Source of the DNA: Rotaria sp. Silwood1
Taxonomy: Eukaryota; Rotifera; Eurotatoria; Philodinida; Philodinidae
Length of the DNA stretch: 64,000 bases
Direction of reading: 5' to 3'
Assembly (NCBI GenBank): GCA_905250075.1
Contig: CAJNOP010000087.1
Location: 184,819 to 248,818, forward strand
In this document: positions 1 through 12,744 of the stretch, in pieces
Position numbering within the stretch: position 1 is the first letter of the stretch
Layout: every line of letters begins with the position of its first letter
Notes under the pieces: model-generated
Databases searched by the model: none
The model's input: only the letters and a program-made list of their open reading frames with translations
What the model was told of the DNA's origin: nothing
Translations under genes and position numbers: made by a program

Positions 1-2228
1 TGATCGATTCATTTATTTCGATATCTACTCATGATATTGCGTCATTGGGATATATACTAAGCTTCAGGTATATCCCAATATCTACCATGTGAAAGCAATC
101 ATGCGAATATTTTTGTATTAGATAATGATAAAGAATATTTACGTCATTGTTACTAAAGAGAAAGATAGAATAGACAAATATTATAAATACATGTAATTAA
201 TTAATTGTTATTAGTCATTTTCGTCATAAATACCATATGAATATTAGTTGATGATGTTGAAATGCTTCACTATTGAATAAATTTCATAAAGAAACTATTC
301 GAAAATTTTTCTATTTAAATGACAATAAAGGTTTTTCAAAAAAGAAAAAGATTGATTCTTAGAAATGGGAACTCAGCAAGGTTTTTTCCAAATGATGAAA
401 TTTGGGTATTTTTTTTTTGAAAAACCCAACAAGGAAGAGAACGTAAAAACGATTTGAAAGATTGCGATTTATTTGCATTAGTATTATTGAATACTGATGC
501 TGGTGGAAACAAGTATTACATTTTTTTTAACACTAATACAAAGCATTAAAATAAACGTTTAGTCCTAATATGAAAATATTAGCGTTTTTTAAATACTAAT
601 GCTAAGCTGACACTCTTAGTGATACTACAGTTTCAATTGTTTAACGCTTTTTTTTGTTAACTTAAATAAACAAGATACTTTTTGAATACAAAAACGCATT
701 ACATTCATGAGACTAGAACAGCAAGGTATTTCGCGTCTAATCGCAGACGCTTACTAAACGTCTTTTTCTCGGTTTTCTTAAAAATGGTTTTGTTAAAATA
801 AAGTATACATCTAAAGACTATTCTTTGGATTCAGGACACGTCTTAACTAGAGATGCACCAAGTCCATAATTTAGAATTTAAGTTGGGTTTAGTGTGAGTG
901 TGTAGGGTGTGAATGCTGTTCAATAGGAGATGAACATACCGACACTCAAAGTCACACCCTGCAGTTATAACGTGATTACAACGCGATCATGACTCGCCTC
1001 AGTCTTAAACTTTATATTCATTTTGCCAGACTACAAAAATACCGTACAAGAGCCGCGATAGTATTACTTTGAACGAAAATGACTTCTCTACCATAGTTGA
1101 ATTTTCTTTTACTGTTTCTTTCCATAAAATATATGTTACGTATCGATTTGTAACTCTTGATGAATAGAAAATCTAGTAATCTCGCAAGAATTGAAATAAA
1201 CTATATTTTCTGAGAAACAATAAACTTCAAAGTCTTGTCCAAAAGGTTTCAATCTTGAGACTATGATAATTGAATATGCCAGAGTCTCTTCGTTTAGTTT
1301 ACTTTACATTTCATTAAATCATCGATCGTCAGCTTTTGAGTCCTTAATTCATTTTGTAGTTAATCACAAAGAAAAAGATTTTTGGAATTATATTTTAATA
1401 GTTTTTTTCTTATGAAAACTAATGCAAAATTTGACAAAGAATGCATGATGTATACATTTTTTGATTGATTTCTAGCGTCATCTGTTAAAATTGTTTTGTA
1501 AAAGGAAAAAAAGTAATTTGTACATTGTTCTATCCGTATTTTTTCGTTGATTCAAGCAGTATCGTATTACTGATCGAGCACCGTTGCCAAGACTAACTTT
1601 ACAAGAGAGAAAAAATAAAATAAAATAAAAGAATAACTGACAATTACAAAAAATACATAGATCTAAGAGACAAATCTACAACATATTTTAAGTTGTTTTC
1701 TTTTTTTTTTCAAGTGAGTCTATCTTTTTACTTTGCAGATTGAAAATAAATATAATTATTGATTTGATTATTCTATGAAATTCTATCACATTGAATCAAT
1801 GAATTATCTTTAATACGAATATAAAATACAACAAATGATAGAGGTATATTAATTATATTACTTTTTCTTCTTTCATTTATGCATGTAAAATAATTATTTT
1901 GTGAAATGGCATATTCGCCTTTGATGAATTATATTGATTCTATTTTATATATTACAAAGAACAGTCAGGATTTTCAATGATTGTATTTGATTTTTAATGA
2001 GAGAGATGAGTGTGCAGTAGTGATAAGTCTTGTTCATTTTTTGTGAACTGTTATACCTCTCAAGTCAACCATTACGGATCAACTTCAATTACCGTAAATG
2101 GTCGTTAATGTACTGTAAAGATGTCGTAATATTGCTGTATTGTATCTCATTGTAACTAACAATATGCTGCTCGTATTCATCGACTAGGGCTGTGCTTTAT
2201 CATTGCCGACAATACATTGAGTTATATA
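1..2228. other. AT-rich non-coding stretch
   Basis: No reading frame with recognisable protein similarity was seen on either strand. The stretch holds long A/T runs and one short GGGTGT/ACACCC foldback at 884-960 (listed separately). It ends at the TA target site of the transposon that follows. Confidence 0.6.
884..960. repeat. Telomere-like GGGTGT/ACACCC foldback, copy 1
   Basis: A degenerate G-rich arm (GTGTGAGTGTGTAGGGTGTG) is followed by a short spacer and a C-rich arm ending in TCACACCCT, so the two arms can pair. This is the weakest-preserved of nine similar sites in the window. Confidence 0.45.
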
Positions 2229-2230
2229 TA

Positions 2231-2891
2231 AGGTGCTCCAAATTCAAACGTCGAGCACTATTTTATTTTTCGCTCAAATATACCTCGTTCGACGCAGAAT
2301 TTTGCGCTGATTACGAATACGTTCTTTAAAAAAATTTTAGTGCGCGTTTTCACTGAGAAAAAATAAAAAAATTAGGCGACTCCATTTTTTCCAAAAAATC
2401 GCAACAGTCCGAAAAACATGCGATATCTCGACTCCACAACGTCGTGGAACCTTCGGAATGTGTTTTTCGGAATCATCGTGAAAAACTGCATATCATAGAC
2501 TATCTTTGAAGGTTCAGCAGATGTAAAAAGTGCTCTCCCCTCCTCGTCATACTTTAAAGGTCTCAAATTAGGTATTCTCCGCTTGCAAGCCTATCAGCGC
2601 CATCAGGTCGAGAGATAGACCCTTCATTCTTACGCCATTAGAACCGCCATCAAGCGTAGAACAAAGTTATAAATTCACTTTTTTGAATTTCTTTTTTTTT
2701 TGCTGAAACTTTTCTTTTTTTTAAAAACGAACCCTTTTCACCTATAATCGGCCAAGTGATTTTTTTCTTAGTTTCTTATTTTTCAACAGAATTCACTCAA
2801 ATTAGCAGAGTATACATAAAAAAGCATTCTGAATCCAATGGCAAGATTTCCAGGATCTACAGGGGGTTTCTAGAAGGTTTTTGGAAAACTT
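2231..2891 (+). repeat. Left terminal inverted repeat of the transposon
   Basis: 661 bp, matching the reverse complement of 5110-5769 base for base over long runs. It contains a 64-codon open frame on the minus strand (2372-2566) that is partly conserved in the other arm but frameshifted there by a 1-base difference, so it is probably not coding. Confidence 0.9.
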
Positions 2892-3170
2892 CGCGCGGTT
2901 TCTAACGGCAAAAGAAGACGGATTCGAATACAAGCGTGTACAGTAACCTGTAGAAGCGTGAAACCTTGCGCTATGCTATTACTTGCTGATATTGACCAGT
3001 GTAATTGCTTCATTCTTATACAACGCCGTCTTTGTCTGGTTCGTCTAGCCGCTTGCTGTGAGAGAAAAAAGTGTATAAATATACAGGAGCGATGCTCATT
3101 TAGATAACTTTTCTCTTTTTAATTATGTTCTAACTTTATAATTCATAACAATTTCGTCAATTCTTGTGAA

Positions 3171-5034
3171 ATGGCACCGCCAACCAAAAGAAAAGCACAC
3201 TCAAAAGCTGTTTCGATTAAGAGATGGTCAACTGAAAATTTTCAAGCCACAACAACACAACCACCAGATTCATCAACAAGTGAAGAAGAAGATTATTCAA
3301 GTTCAGAACCAATTAAATTTACGGAAAAGAAAATTTTATCCGATATCGGCGATTTATTCACATTATGCACACAAGAAGGAAACCGAAAATACTTATCAAC
3401 AATGATTTATATGTTGTTACGCCATCTTGGATACAGCTGGAGAGAAACAGATGAGATTTTGGATACAACTGGATCAACGAAATGTGAAACTGCACATAAG
3501 TACGCCGATTTATATTTGAATGGTGATTTTGAAGAGTTTATAGGTGAACATCGAGGTGGACAAAGAATACAGAGTTTTTTTTGACGTCTATCCTGAATTG
3601 GAGTTGGAAGCAAGGGCATTTGTTGTTGAGGAATGTTCCAAAAAAGCTAGCAGTTTTACCGTCGAATCGTTAGCCAAATTTCTGGACGATCGTTTTTATG
3701 AAATTAATGGATTACAAAAAACAACACAACAATTAATTAGATCAATTGAAATGTGCAGAATCGATATTAGACGATGGGGAGGAAGAAATGAAACCAACAA
3801 AAATCGTCCGTATTTTGAAGGCCACGAAAGACCAGACGTCCAACAACATCGAAAAGAATTTATTGGTCATTTTTTATCCAACAAAAATGAATTTTATTTA
3901 TTGAATGATGAGGAAGTACCAAAGTGGATCCAGCCAACAGTACCAAAGCCCAGAATTTTGATTTGTAAGTAAAAAAAACCTTGTTTTTTCTTCGTCAACT
4001 TTTTCTTTCATTTATATTTTTGCTCTTCTTTTTTTCAAAATTTTTCAGGTCAAGATGAATCTACTTTTCGTAGTGGAGAGGTTGGTGCACGTAGATGGGT
4101 GATCGATGATTCGGCACCCTTTTTTAGTAAAGGCCGTGGTCGAAGCTACATGATTTCCGATTTTTTGGTCATCCATCCATCGTCACCATATTTTCGATTA
4201 AGTCCAGCTGAATGGAATCAAGCAACTCAACGATATCCAAAATTATTGGAAGAAGCAGATATTATTTATGAAAAATTTTCGGCATCAGCAGCAATAAATA
4301 TTGGAAGTGATTTATATATGGACAACGAATTGATTTTAGAACAATTTGAACGATTATTTCAAATGTTACAGTTCAAAGAAGAATACAAAATGCATACTAT
4401 TGAAGTGTTGGTGGATAATGCAAGAACTCATACTAGCAAGGAATTTAATGTTGATGATTTTGGTATGAAACCAGGTACTCGGTGTCCAGTTCAATCAATT
4501 GAATATTTAGATCCAGCTACAAATCAACAAAAAACAATCAATTGTTATTTTACAGATGGTGAGAACAAAGGAAAATCACGTGGATTACTCAATATTGCAC
4601 AGAACTTGGGATTGAAGGTACCATTAAATTGCAAACTTCAACAATTAAAAGAATTAGTTAGCCAACATCCAGCATTCCAAAATGTTACAAAATTAGAAAA
4701 ATTAGGGATGCAATATGGAATTCAAGTGTTATATGTGCCAAAATATCATTGTGAATTAAATCCTATTGAAGGTTATTGGTGTCATATGAAACAATTCGTT
4801 CGCAAGCACAATGATCAAACATTCAACAAGATGGTATCATTAATTGGTGAAGCAAGAAAAAATTTTGAAGATCGTCAAATATATTTAAAATTATGTAGAA
4901 GATTCTGGAAAACATTAATGGCATACAATGATGGTAAAGATTATAAACAAGTATTGCAAATGTTTTTTTCAAGTTTATGCAAGGACAATATTATTTATCA
5001 TCGAAAAATCGTGAACACTAATTTGGACAAGTAG
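3171..5034 (+). pseudogene. DDE transposase of the IS630-Tc1-mariner superfamily, single frameshift
   Basis: This would encode the cut-and-paste transposase of the surrounding element. The frame opens MAPPTKRK at 3171 and has a serine/glutamate-rich start followed by a helical DNA-binding region. A run of eight T at 3575-3582 shifts the frame; the downstream frame resumes at once with conserved-looking sequence (DVYPELELEARAF), so one base separates the two parts. A GT-AG intron lies at 3965-4048 (84 bp). The catalytic residues are visible as CQDEST, VDNARTH and NPIEGYW. About 117 residues lie between the second D and the E, far more than the 34-41 typical of Tc1/mariner, although similar long-spacing DDE families are known in fungi and some invertebrates. 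The stop at 5032-5034 lies just before the right arm. The frameshift could be real or a homopolymer sequencing error; otherwise the gene looks intact. Confidence 0.85.
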
Positions 5035-5109
5035 ATTTCTATTTTCATATTTGTTGTTGTTTCTGTTTTTTCTTTAACATTTTTGAAATATTGGAATAAT
5101 CAATCCTGA

Positions 5110-5769
5110 AAGTTTTCCAAAAACCTTCTAGAAACCCTCTGTAGATCCTGGAAATCTTGCCATTGGATTCAGAATGCTTTTTTATGTATACTCTGCTAAT
5201 TTGAGTGAATTCTGTTGAAAAATAAGAAACTAAGAAAAAAATCACTTGGCCGATTATAGGTGAAAAGGGTTCGTTTTTAAAAAAAAGAAAAGTTTCAGCA
5301 AAAAAAAAAGAAATTCAAAAAAGTGAATTTATAACTTTGTTCTACGCTTGATGGCGGTTCTAATGGCGTAAGAATGAAGCGTCTATCTCTCGACCTGATG
5401 GCGCTGATAGGCTTGCAAGCGGAGAATACCTAATTTGAGACCTTTAAAGTATGACGAGGAGGGGGAGCACTTTTTACATCTGCTGAACCTTCAAAGATAG
5501 TCTATGATATGCAGTTTTTCACGATGATTCCGAAAAACACATTCCGAAGGTTCCACGACGTTGTGGAGTCGAGATATCGCATGTTTTTCGGACTGTTGCG
5601 ATTTTTTGGAAAAAATGGAGTCGCCTAATTTTTTTATTTTTTCTCAGTGAAAACGCGCACTAAAATTTTTTTAAAGAACGTATTCGTAATCAGCGCAAAA
5701 TTCTGCGTCGAACGAGGTATATTTGAGCGAAAAATAAAATAGTGCTCGACGTTTGAATTTGGAGCACCT
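5110..5769 (-). repeat. Right terminal inverted repeat of the transposon
   Basis: 660 bp inverted copy of 2231-2891, ending GGAGCACCT before the TA duplication. It begins 75 bp after the transposase stop codon. Confidence 0.9.
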
Positions 5770-5771
5770 TA

Positions 5772-8700
5772 CAATCTGTCAAACTGTATGACAAGCCAAT
5801 TATTGTCTTTGTAGATACAAAGAAACATATTGGAAAAACAAATCAATCAAATGGATAAAGAGTCTCAAAAAGAAAAGAAAATGAATAACTTTAAAACAGA
5901 TCAAGATTTTCGAAGTTATTTTAATCTTATTATCTATAGCCAACAATTTTTAGATATTGTTTTCTGTCACATGTCTCCTAATCCATTCGATCGATAATCT
6001 CTATCTAAGCTAATAGATAGAACTTATAGGGTAGATAGAAATTCAAAAAGGATTCATGCCATAAAAATCTTTCTTCTCGAATTATGATCATTTTACTAGA
6101 CATTCAGCTGATTTCAGAATAACACGATAAAAATCTCAATAAGAAGTTTCGATGTGAAATTCTACAATATCTTACCAACAGATGATCATAACTTGAAAAG
6201 AAAGACCTAATGATACGAAGCTTGGTTGAATTTTTACCTTCACTATGAGTTCTACCTATGAGTTGAAATAGATTTCATAGTTATTCATTAGACTAGACTG
6301 ATAATTTGATTCTAAAAAACATCAATAAAATATTTTATACAATCACGATCATTTTTTTCTTTTTGAAGAACATGTTCTTCAGAAATGAGCATTCTCATTG
6401 GTAGAAATCTTATCAAGAAGATCGTATTTTAATCTTGTCGGTTATAAAATTTCAATTGTATAACATAGTTGATTATTTGTTCATGTCCTCTAACATGCCA
6501 ATATCTGACGTTAAATTTCATTGATGATGCGCATTTACATAGTAAAGTTACTACACTTATTTTTTTTTTATTGCTATTGTCTGATGAAAAATAAGTAACA
6601 AAGGTATGTTTTTGAAATAGTGTTACGTCAATATATTTTGACAACGACTTTCGAACGAATCATAATTTAAGTAGTAATAAAAAAAAATGCAATGAAAATT
6701 TTTTTTTCTCAAGCTTTCGATGATTATTATTTATTTTCATTAGAAGAATATGATATTCATTGAAAACTTGAAATAGAATAATCAATGAGTTGAATAACAA
6801 AAAAAGTTTCATCGTAATTATATTAAGTGTAGCATCAATTGACTTTATAAGGCAATGTTGATTTAGAATGATTTGATATTCTGCAGAACTATTTATGTTT
6901 TATTCTATGTACAAAATTTTGAAATATTCTTTAGATTGAATCTTATATTTTTATTTAATATCGATACATTAAATGAATATAATGATTATCATTATAATGT
7001 GAATTGATTTGATGAACTTTGTTTTTGAAAATAAACTAAAAGCATAAACATTTCTTATCAAAAGAAATTAACGTAAATTCTTCAAAATTTTAGTTTTTAT
7101 TTCTTTTGGTAAATATCAGTTCATGCTTAACTAATCTAGAAAAAATAAAGACACTGCGTTGCACATTTTTTTTTTGTCAATATTTAAGGACAAACAGTTA
7201 AGAGATGATAAATACAGTAAATTGAGTAACTGATAAAGCATATGACTAATAGAAAAATGTTTTAATAGTTGTAATCATTTATAGGTTTATTAAAACTTAT
7301 TCTTTTATTAGATTAATCTTTTGACCTTCTGAAAAATTTGTTCATTGATCAAATAGATTTTCTATTGTACAGAAAAATCTTTTCTTTCGAAACCAAAAAA
7401 CATATATGAATAAGTTTATTCTCCGTAGGAAAGAATTAATTTTTGTATTTCTCATTTAGTTAAAAGAAAATTTTTCACTTTTCATAAAATTCACATTCAT
7501 TCACTTCCACAAACAACAAAATAAATTTAATTATGTGAAAATTTTCAATATGTTTATCATTTTGGCAAAAACAAATTTTGACGAAATAAAGTCTAATACT
7601 AAAATGAAGAATTTCTCTTATCTTCAAAATAAAAACATTCGTCTTTTTTTTTCCTCAAACTATCAACAGAGAAATAAGTTTACTACACACTCAAAATAAT
7701 GTAATGTAAAAAAAATATAGTTAATCATAATTGAATGAATCTATGAGAGTGTGGGTTAGGGTGACAATGAAAGATTAATCTAAGGATAGCGTTCGATAAA
7801 ATAACGGGATAATCGAACTTATTACCTTTACCTCAACAATTCCGATGGAACTTGAGATAAAAAAATTCTGTTTATATATACATTAGATATAAATAAAATG
7901 AAGGTTAGTGTTAAGACTCGAATATTGTCGATATTTGAAGGACACAAGTAAGTAAGGTAATATGTAATTTAAGGCATACACATGTCAAAGAAAGAATATA
8001 CTCTATGATAAAACAAAAAAAAAGCAGAGTTGAACTATTCTCTTGAATGGATTATAAAGTACATCATTTTTTGAATTAACTTTCTCTCCTAATCACTACA
8101 AAATTAATTAAACTTTAAAAATCAAAAATATTATTGTAGATTGAATTGATATAAAAACATAAGATTGAAAATTATTGACATAAGTAGAAAGTCGTTTTCT
8201 TTTTTTTGTTTCAATAAGATTTTTCTTGTCAAATACTTTGATTTCTTTGTATTAGGCTCCGAACAGACCGACTAATTCAAAGTAAATTAAAACTGAATTA
8301 ACGTATAAATCGTCGATTTAAATCGAAATAGACTAATCACGTTGCTTAATTCATTTTATTTTTTTCAGTCTGTTCGGGGCCTTAGAATATTAAAAATAAA
8401 ATATTATCGAGAATAGACAAATCAAGTCAGTTTAAACGTATAGTTAAAAATTATTAGCTTATACAATTATAGTCTGTTAAAATCAAACATATTCATTTTT
8501 TTTTTGTATTAAAATTTAACTATAATATCGAATACACTTTACTAATTTTACTTGTTTTTTTTTGATAAGTATAAACTCACGAATACTTTGATTCTACTCA
8601 TCATACACAAGAAAATATGTTGCTGCAAATGCATTTTGCTTCTAAAAAGAAAAAGTATTCTTTTATTAAGATGAAAAAAGAATTGTAATACAAAAAAAAC

Positions 8701-9407
8701 AAAAGACGAATGTATAAAAGTTTTATAGAAATTCTAAATCATTTGATTTTATTATTATTTTTGCTCTTTTAAATAATAATTATTATTATTCTTAATATAG
8801 AAGTTTTTCTTTGGTAATAAAATGCTTTTTTTTTCTTTTATTTCTGTAAAGAATCTGTCGTTCTGTTGCATACGAAAGAAAAAAAAAAAGTAATCACATT
8901 GATGAAAAGAAATCTGGAATATAGAGAAGAACAAATATACACTGTACAACGTCAAAACTTGATCAGTTTTCATGCAAGTATTTATCAAAGCGTCTATCGT
9001 TTACCATACTATGAGTATGGCAAGCAAAATGACATAGATTTCAGATCTGTTAATTAATTAAACAGAAATTATGCTATGTTAGAATTTTTTTTGTTTTCTT
9101 CGTGTAGGCTATTTTCAGAATTTCAATGTCCTCGAATACTTCTTTTTTTTCTTAATGAATAGTTTATAAAAACAAATCTATAGGTTTTTTTTTTCTTCAT
9201 TCCTTTCAAAAAGCATGTTTGCCAACAGATTTTACAAAAAAAAATGTTTTTTTCCTCCGTTCTTCTATCGCAAATGCTTTTCAAATAGTCAAATTACAAA
9301 AATGTTCTAATTTTTATTTTAATTCTAGATTATCATCGTTTTTTTATATAATGAATGAAATAATTTATCGTATATATGCATCATATAATTAATAATCAAC
9401 TTTTTCA
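5772..9407. other. AT-rich intergenic stretch with one small MITE
   Basis: No credible coding sequence was seen. The only structured feature found is the TTA-flanked element at 8255-8381. A GTGTGGGTTAGGGTG tract near 7750 is too short to count as a telomere-like array. Confidence 0.6.
8255..8381. mobile_element. Short MITE, PIF/Harbinger-like, with TTA duplication
   Basis: 127 bp element with ends GGCTCCGAACAGACCGA and TCAGTCTGTTCGGGGCC, an imperfect inverted repeat of about 17 bp. It is flanked by TTA at 8252-8254 and 8382-8384. A 3 bp TTA/TAA duplication with GGCC-type ends is the hallmark of PIF/Harbinger elements. It has no coding capacity, so it would depend on a transposase elsewhere. 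Confidence 0.7.
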
Positions 9408-11054
9408 ATGTTTCAAAATCGTCGTACTATACTTTTATTTATTTTTTCAATTGTTTTTGTTCAAGCACTTTATTATATTGTTACATTACAAATAAAAGAA
9501 AATAAAACAAGACTAACAAATTTTCCATCGATAATATTATATGAATCAAAGTCAGATATTGAAAAAATCATCATACAAGATATAAAAAATTTCACATTAT
9601 ATAATAATACATCTCTACAAAAAGAATTAAATCCATTTATTGATAATTCATTATTAATTTCAACTAATTTTACAAAACCAGATCCAAATATATATAATTC
9701 ATTACCTATATGTAATTTTTCAATATCAAATAATAATTCATCATTTTATAAAGTAACAATTAGTAATAAAATATATTCATTTGATATTATTGAAAAACAT
9801 CATGGTAATGATTTATATATTGGTGGACATTGGTTTCCAAAAACTTGTCAAACTGAACAACGTTTAGCTATAATAATATGTTATAGAAATCGTGAATCAC
9901 ATTTAAAATTATTTCTTGATAATATACATCCATTTCTTAAACAACAACAACTTGATTATACAATATTTATTATTAATCAACATGGTCAAGAACAATTTAA
10001 TAGAGCTGCTTTATTTAATGTAGGTTTTATTGAAGCAATGAAATTGTATTCGTTTAATTGTTTTATTTTTCATGATGTGGATCTTTTACCAGAAGATTTA
10101 AGAAATCTTTATAAATGTGGAGAAAAACCAAGACATATGTAAGTGAAAACAAATCAATGTTGATGTTTTTTCAATTGGCTAATTGTTTTTAAATGAATGC
10201 TGGTGTATCTCTCGTAGGAATACCGAGAAAAATGATTTTTTTTGAATTTCGATTTAAAACTTTGTACAGAAGTAGATCTTGATAAAAAATAGTTCATTGT
10301 AAAATTTGAACATCTTTTGATTTATTGGTTGACAAAATCAATTTTTACAATGTTTCCGAGCGTTTTAGGATATTCAAAATTTATTATAATCTATATTATA
10401 CACAATGTATTGATTCAAAACGGATTAATCACTTGAGAAGTTTCTCTCATTAGATGTTCTATTCATGATCATAGTATATGTCTATTCAGATTAAATTTGA
10501 AATGTTAATATTAATATAAGATGATGTTATTTATAAATTGAATTCATTTATTTGATTGATTAAAACATCTTTTATATTATAGGTCAGTTGCTGTTGATAA
10601 ATTTCATTATCGATTACTCTATTCAACATTATTCGGTGGTGTAACAGCATTTAGTTTATCCGATTTTATTGGTTCTAATGGTTATCCAACAATTTATTGG
10701 GGTTGGGGTGGTGAAGATGATGATATGTATTTACGTGTTGTTAAAAAATTAAAAAAATCAATAACACGTTATCCTATTGAAATAGCACGTTATAAAATGA
10801 TTCGTACACTTAATCATACATCAGGTAAACCTAATCCTAATCGACATGTCATACTTTATTCAAAATATAATTATAATCATGATGGTATAAATACAACAAA
10901 TTATAAAATACATGATATAGTTTTTCATAAATTATATACATTTATTAATGTTACATTACCAGAAGAATCATTTAAACAAATATGTATGCGTTTAAATATT
11001 ACAAAAAGAGAAAGAAAAAAAACAAGACCACAAAAAATAAAGACTAATCTGTGA
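9408..11054 (+). CDS. Beta-1,4-galactosyltransferase family protein (GT7), 400 aa, two exons
   Basis: Predicted type II Golgi enzyme that transfers galactose (or GalNAc) from a UDP-sugar to terminal GlcNAc. Exon 1 is 9408-10138 and exon 2 is 10583-11054, with a GTAAGT donor, TATTATAG acceptor and a 444 bp intron; the splice restores a Met codon and 401 codons including the stop. The protein has a short cytoplasmic tail and a membrane anchor at about residues 8-24, then an Asn-rich stem. Family motifs in order are IIICYRNRESHL (155-166, compare IPFRNR), FNRAALFNVGF (197-207), the metal-binding DVD at 223-225 (FHDVDLLPED), FGGVTAF (261-267), WGWGGEDDD (283-291) and a TLNHTSGKPNPNR segment. All expected catalytic elements are present. 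Coding is very AT-rich like the surroundings. Donor and acceptor specificity within the B4GALT family cannot be decided here. Confidence 0.93.
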
Positions 11055-12744
11055 TTATAGTTAATGAAATATGAGAAATATTGTATTTTATCTTTATTTT
11101 TTGCTCTTCGGTTTTTGTATTAACACAAACGAATGACATGATATTTGTTTTTTTTTTTGCTGATCTTTTTTACACACTATCTTGTTTGATTCTCATCGTG
11201 TCTGAATATAAATTATCTGAAAATGAATTTTATACATTTTAGATCTATAGATACATACGTCTATGAAAACTTACGGCAAATTTATATAGATTTTCAATGT
11301 TAACAGCAAATATTCAATGAAATTTAATTAAATGATCGAAAAGACAGAAAATGATTTTTTAGCTTTTTTATTGTTTGCATCTTTATAACCGAATACGAAA
11401 TTCAAAATAGTAAAAATCAATTGTTAAGAAAAAGTCTTTCCTGAGTTTTTTCGTGCTGAAAAATCTCGACAGATATGCGATTCATACCTTAGCATTTATT
11501 CTGAAGTTTTCGAATTTTTTTCTAATATGATTAGAGAGATATTCGTTATTTACTTTTTGAATTAAGGTTTAGCTGAAAGAGTCAATAGTTTTTATAAATG
11601 TCTATGCTAAAAGAACTTATTCAGAAAAAATAATCTTTGTAAGGAAATCAAAATCAAATGAAAGGTAAGCATATTCCGTTTTGCTTGAATTTGCTCATAT
11701 ATGCTACAGCAGCTTCTGATCGTTTAGTACTTAAAATAGTTTCAATTCTTAAAAATTTATTTTTTTCTCCATTAATGATGTTTCTTTGTGTCTTTTTAGT
11801 AATTCGGATACAAGTAATATGAATTATAGTTAAATTTTTAACGTTAAGAGCTTCTCTAACATTCAAAGTATATAACTATCAATCTTGATATCAAGGTTAA
11901 AAATAAAATAATTTACTTTTAATGATATAGTCACAACTGTTGATGGTTCTATCAAACATTATAATTGATGTATATCTATTGAATATGTTGTGGTTGTTTT
12001 TTAAAATAAAAATACTAGCATGATCAGAATTTTCACAGTGATGATAGAGAGGCTTAACTTGAATCGGCCTTCCAATGGTGGAGCTTTGACTCTTCTGCTG
12101 ATGCCACTAATAAAAAAAGAAAGACTGTATTCTAGTGAATTTTATCATTTTCCGTAACTAAATATAGCATTAGTTTGAAATGGAGAATTATCATGTCAAC
12201 CATCTACTTGTATATCTGATAACGGAGAAAGATTAAAAACTTTTAAGCACAGATTATACTTATTTATCATTTAGGATACTAATCAAAGTAAAGAATTCAT
12301 ACATTCTAATAATTTACAATTATAAGTAAGGTTCATTTATAAAAATATAAAAGTGAAAAAAAAAATAGTTCTATCATATCTTAACTAAAGCTAGGATGGA
12401 TACTTGTATTTTATTTGAAGTGTATTCTCAATAACATCTTTACATCGTATATGAAATACAAATCCGATAGGATTACTCTACTTGTCGTCTTTCACTGTAA
12501 AAAATAATATGTATAAATCCTGTCATTCTCTTGATAAACAGCAATTCGTGTTAGAAAAGTGTATTTATCCTTCTTATAGTATTTACTGAGTCGAATAAAA
12601 GGAGCCCATTGTATATGGGCTTATTTCATACGATGTAAGATTTATAATAGAAATATTTGAATTTTATCGCGAGTATTAATCCGAACTTTGATTTGAACGA
12701 AAGTGGCATACTTGAGAGAAACTTATATGCTAATTAAGAAAGTA

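Larger units (their letters stand above)
2231..5769 (+). mobile_element. Tc1/mariner-IS630-like DNA transposon with 660 bp terminal inverted repeats
   Basis: The element starts AGGTGCTCCAAATTC and ends with its reverse complement, and it is flanked by TA on both sides (2229-2230 and 5770-5771), the target duplication of the IS630-Tc1-mariner superfamily. The inverted arms cover 2231-2891 and 5110-5769. They are nearly identical, differing by scattered substitutions and small indels, which suggests a fairly recent insertion. The interior carries one spliced transposase gene (3171-5034) on the plus strand. Arms of this length are unusual for Tc1/mariner, where ends are usually tens to a few hundred bases. 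The TA-flanked boundaries and the transposase are read directly; superfamily membership follows from the transposase motifs. Confidence 0.9.

Noticed and set aside
2372..2566. 64-codon minus-strand open frame in the left transposon arm
   Set aside because: The matching frame in the right arm is shifted by a small indel, and it has no recognisable motif. It looks like chance openness in a long inverted repeat.
7740..7765. GTGTGGGTTAGGGTG tract as a further telomere-like site
   Set aside because: It is too short and has no inverted partner nearby.
8755..9057. Two overlapping open frames on opposite strands
   Set aside because: They are low-complexity Lys/Asn/Phe-rich translations of AT-rich DNA with no conserved features.
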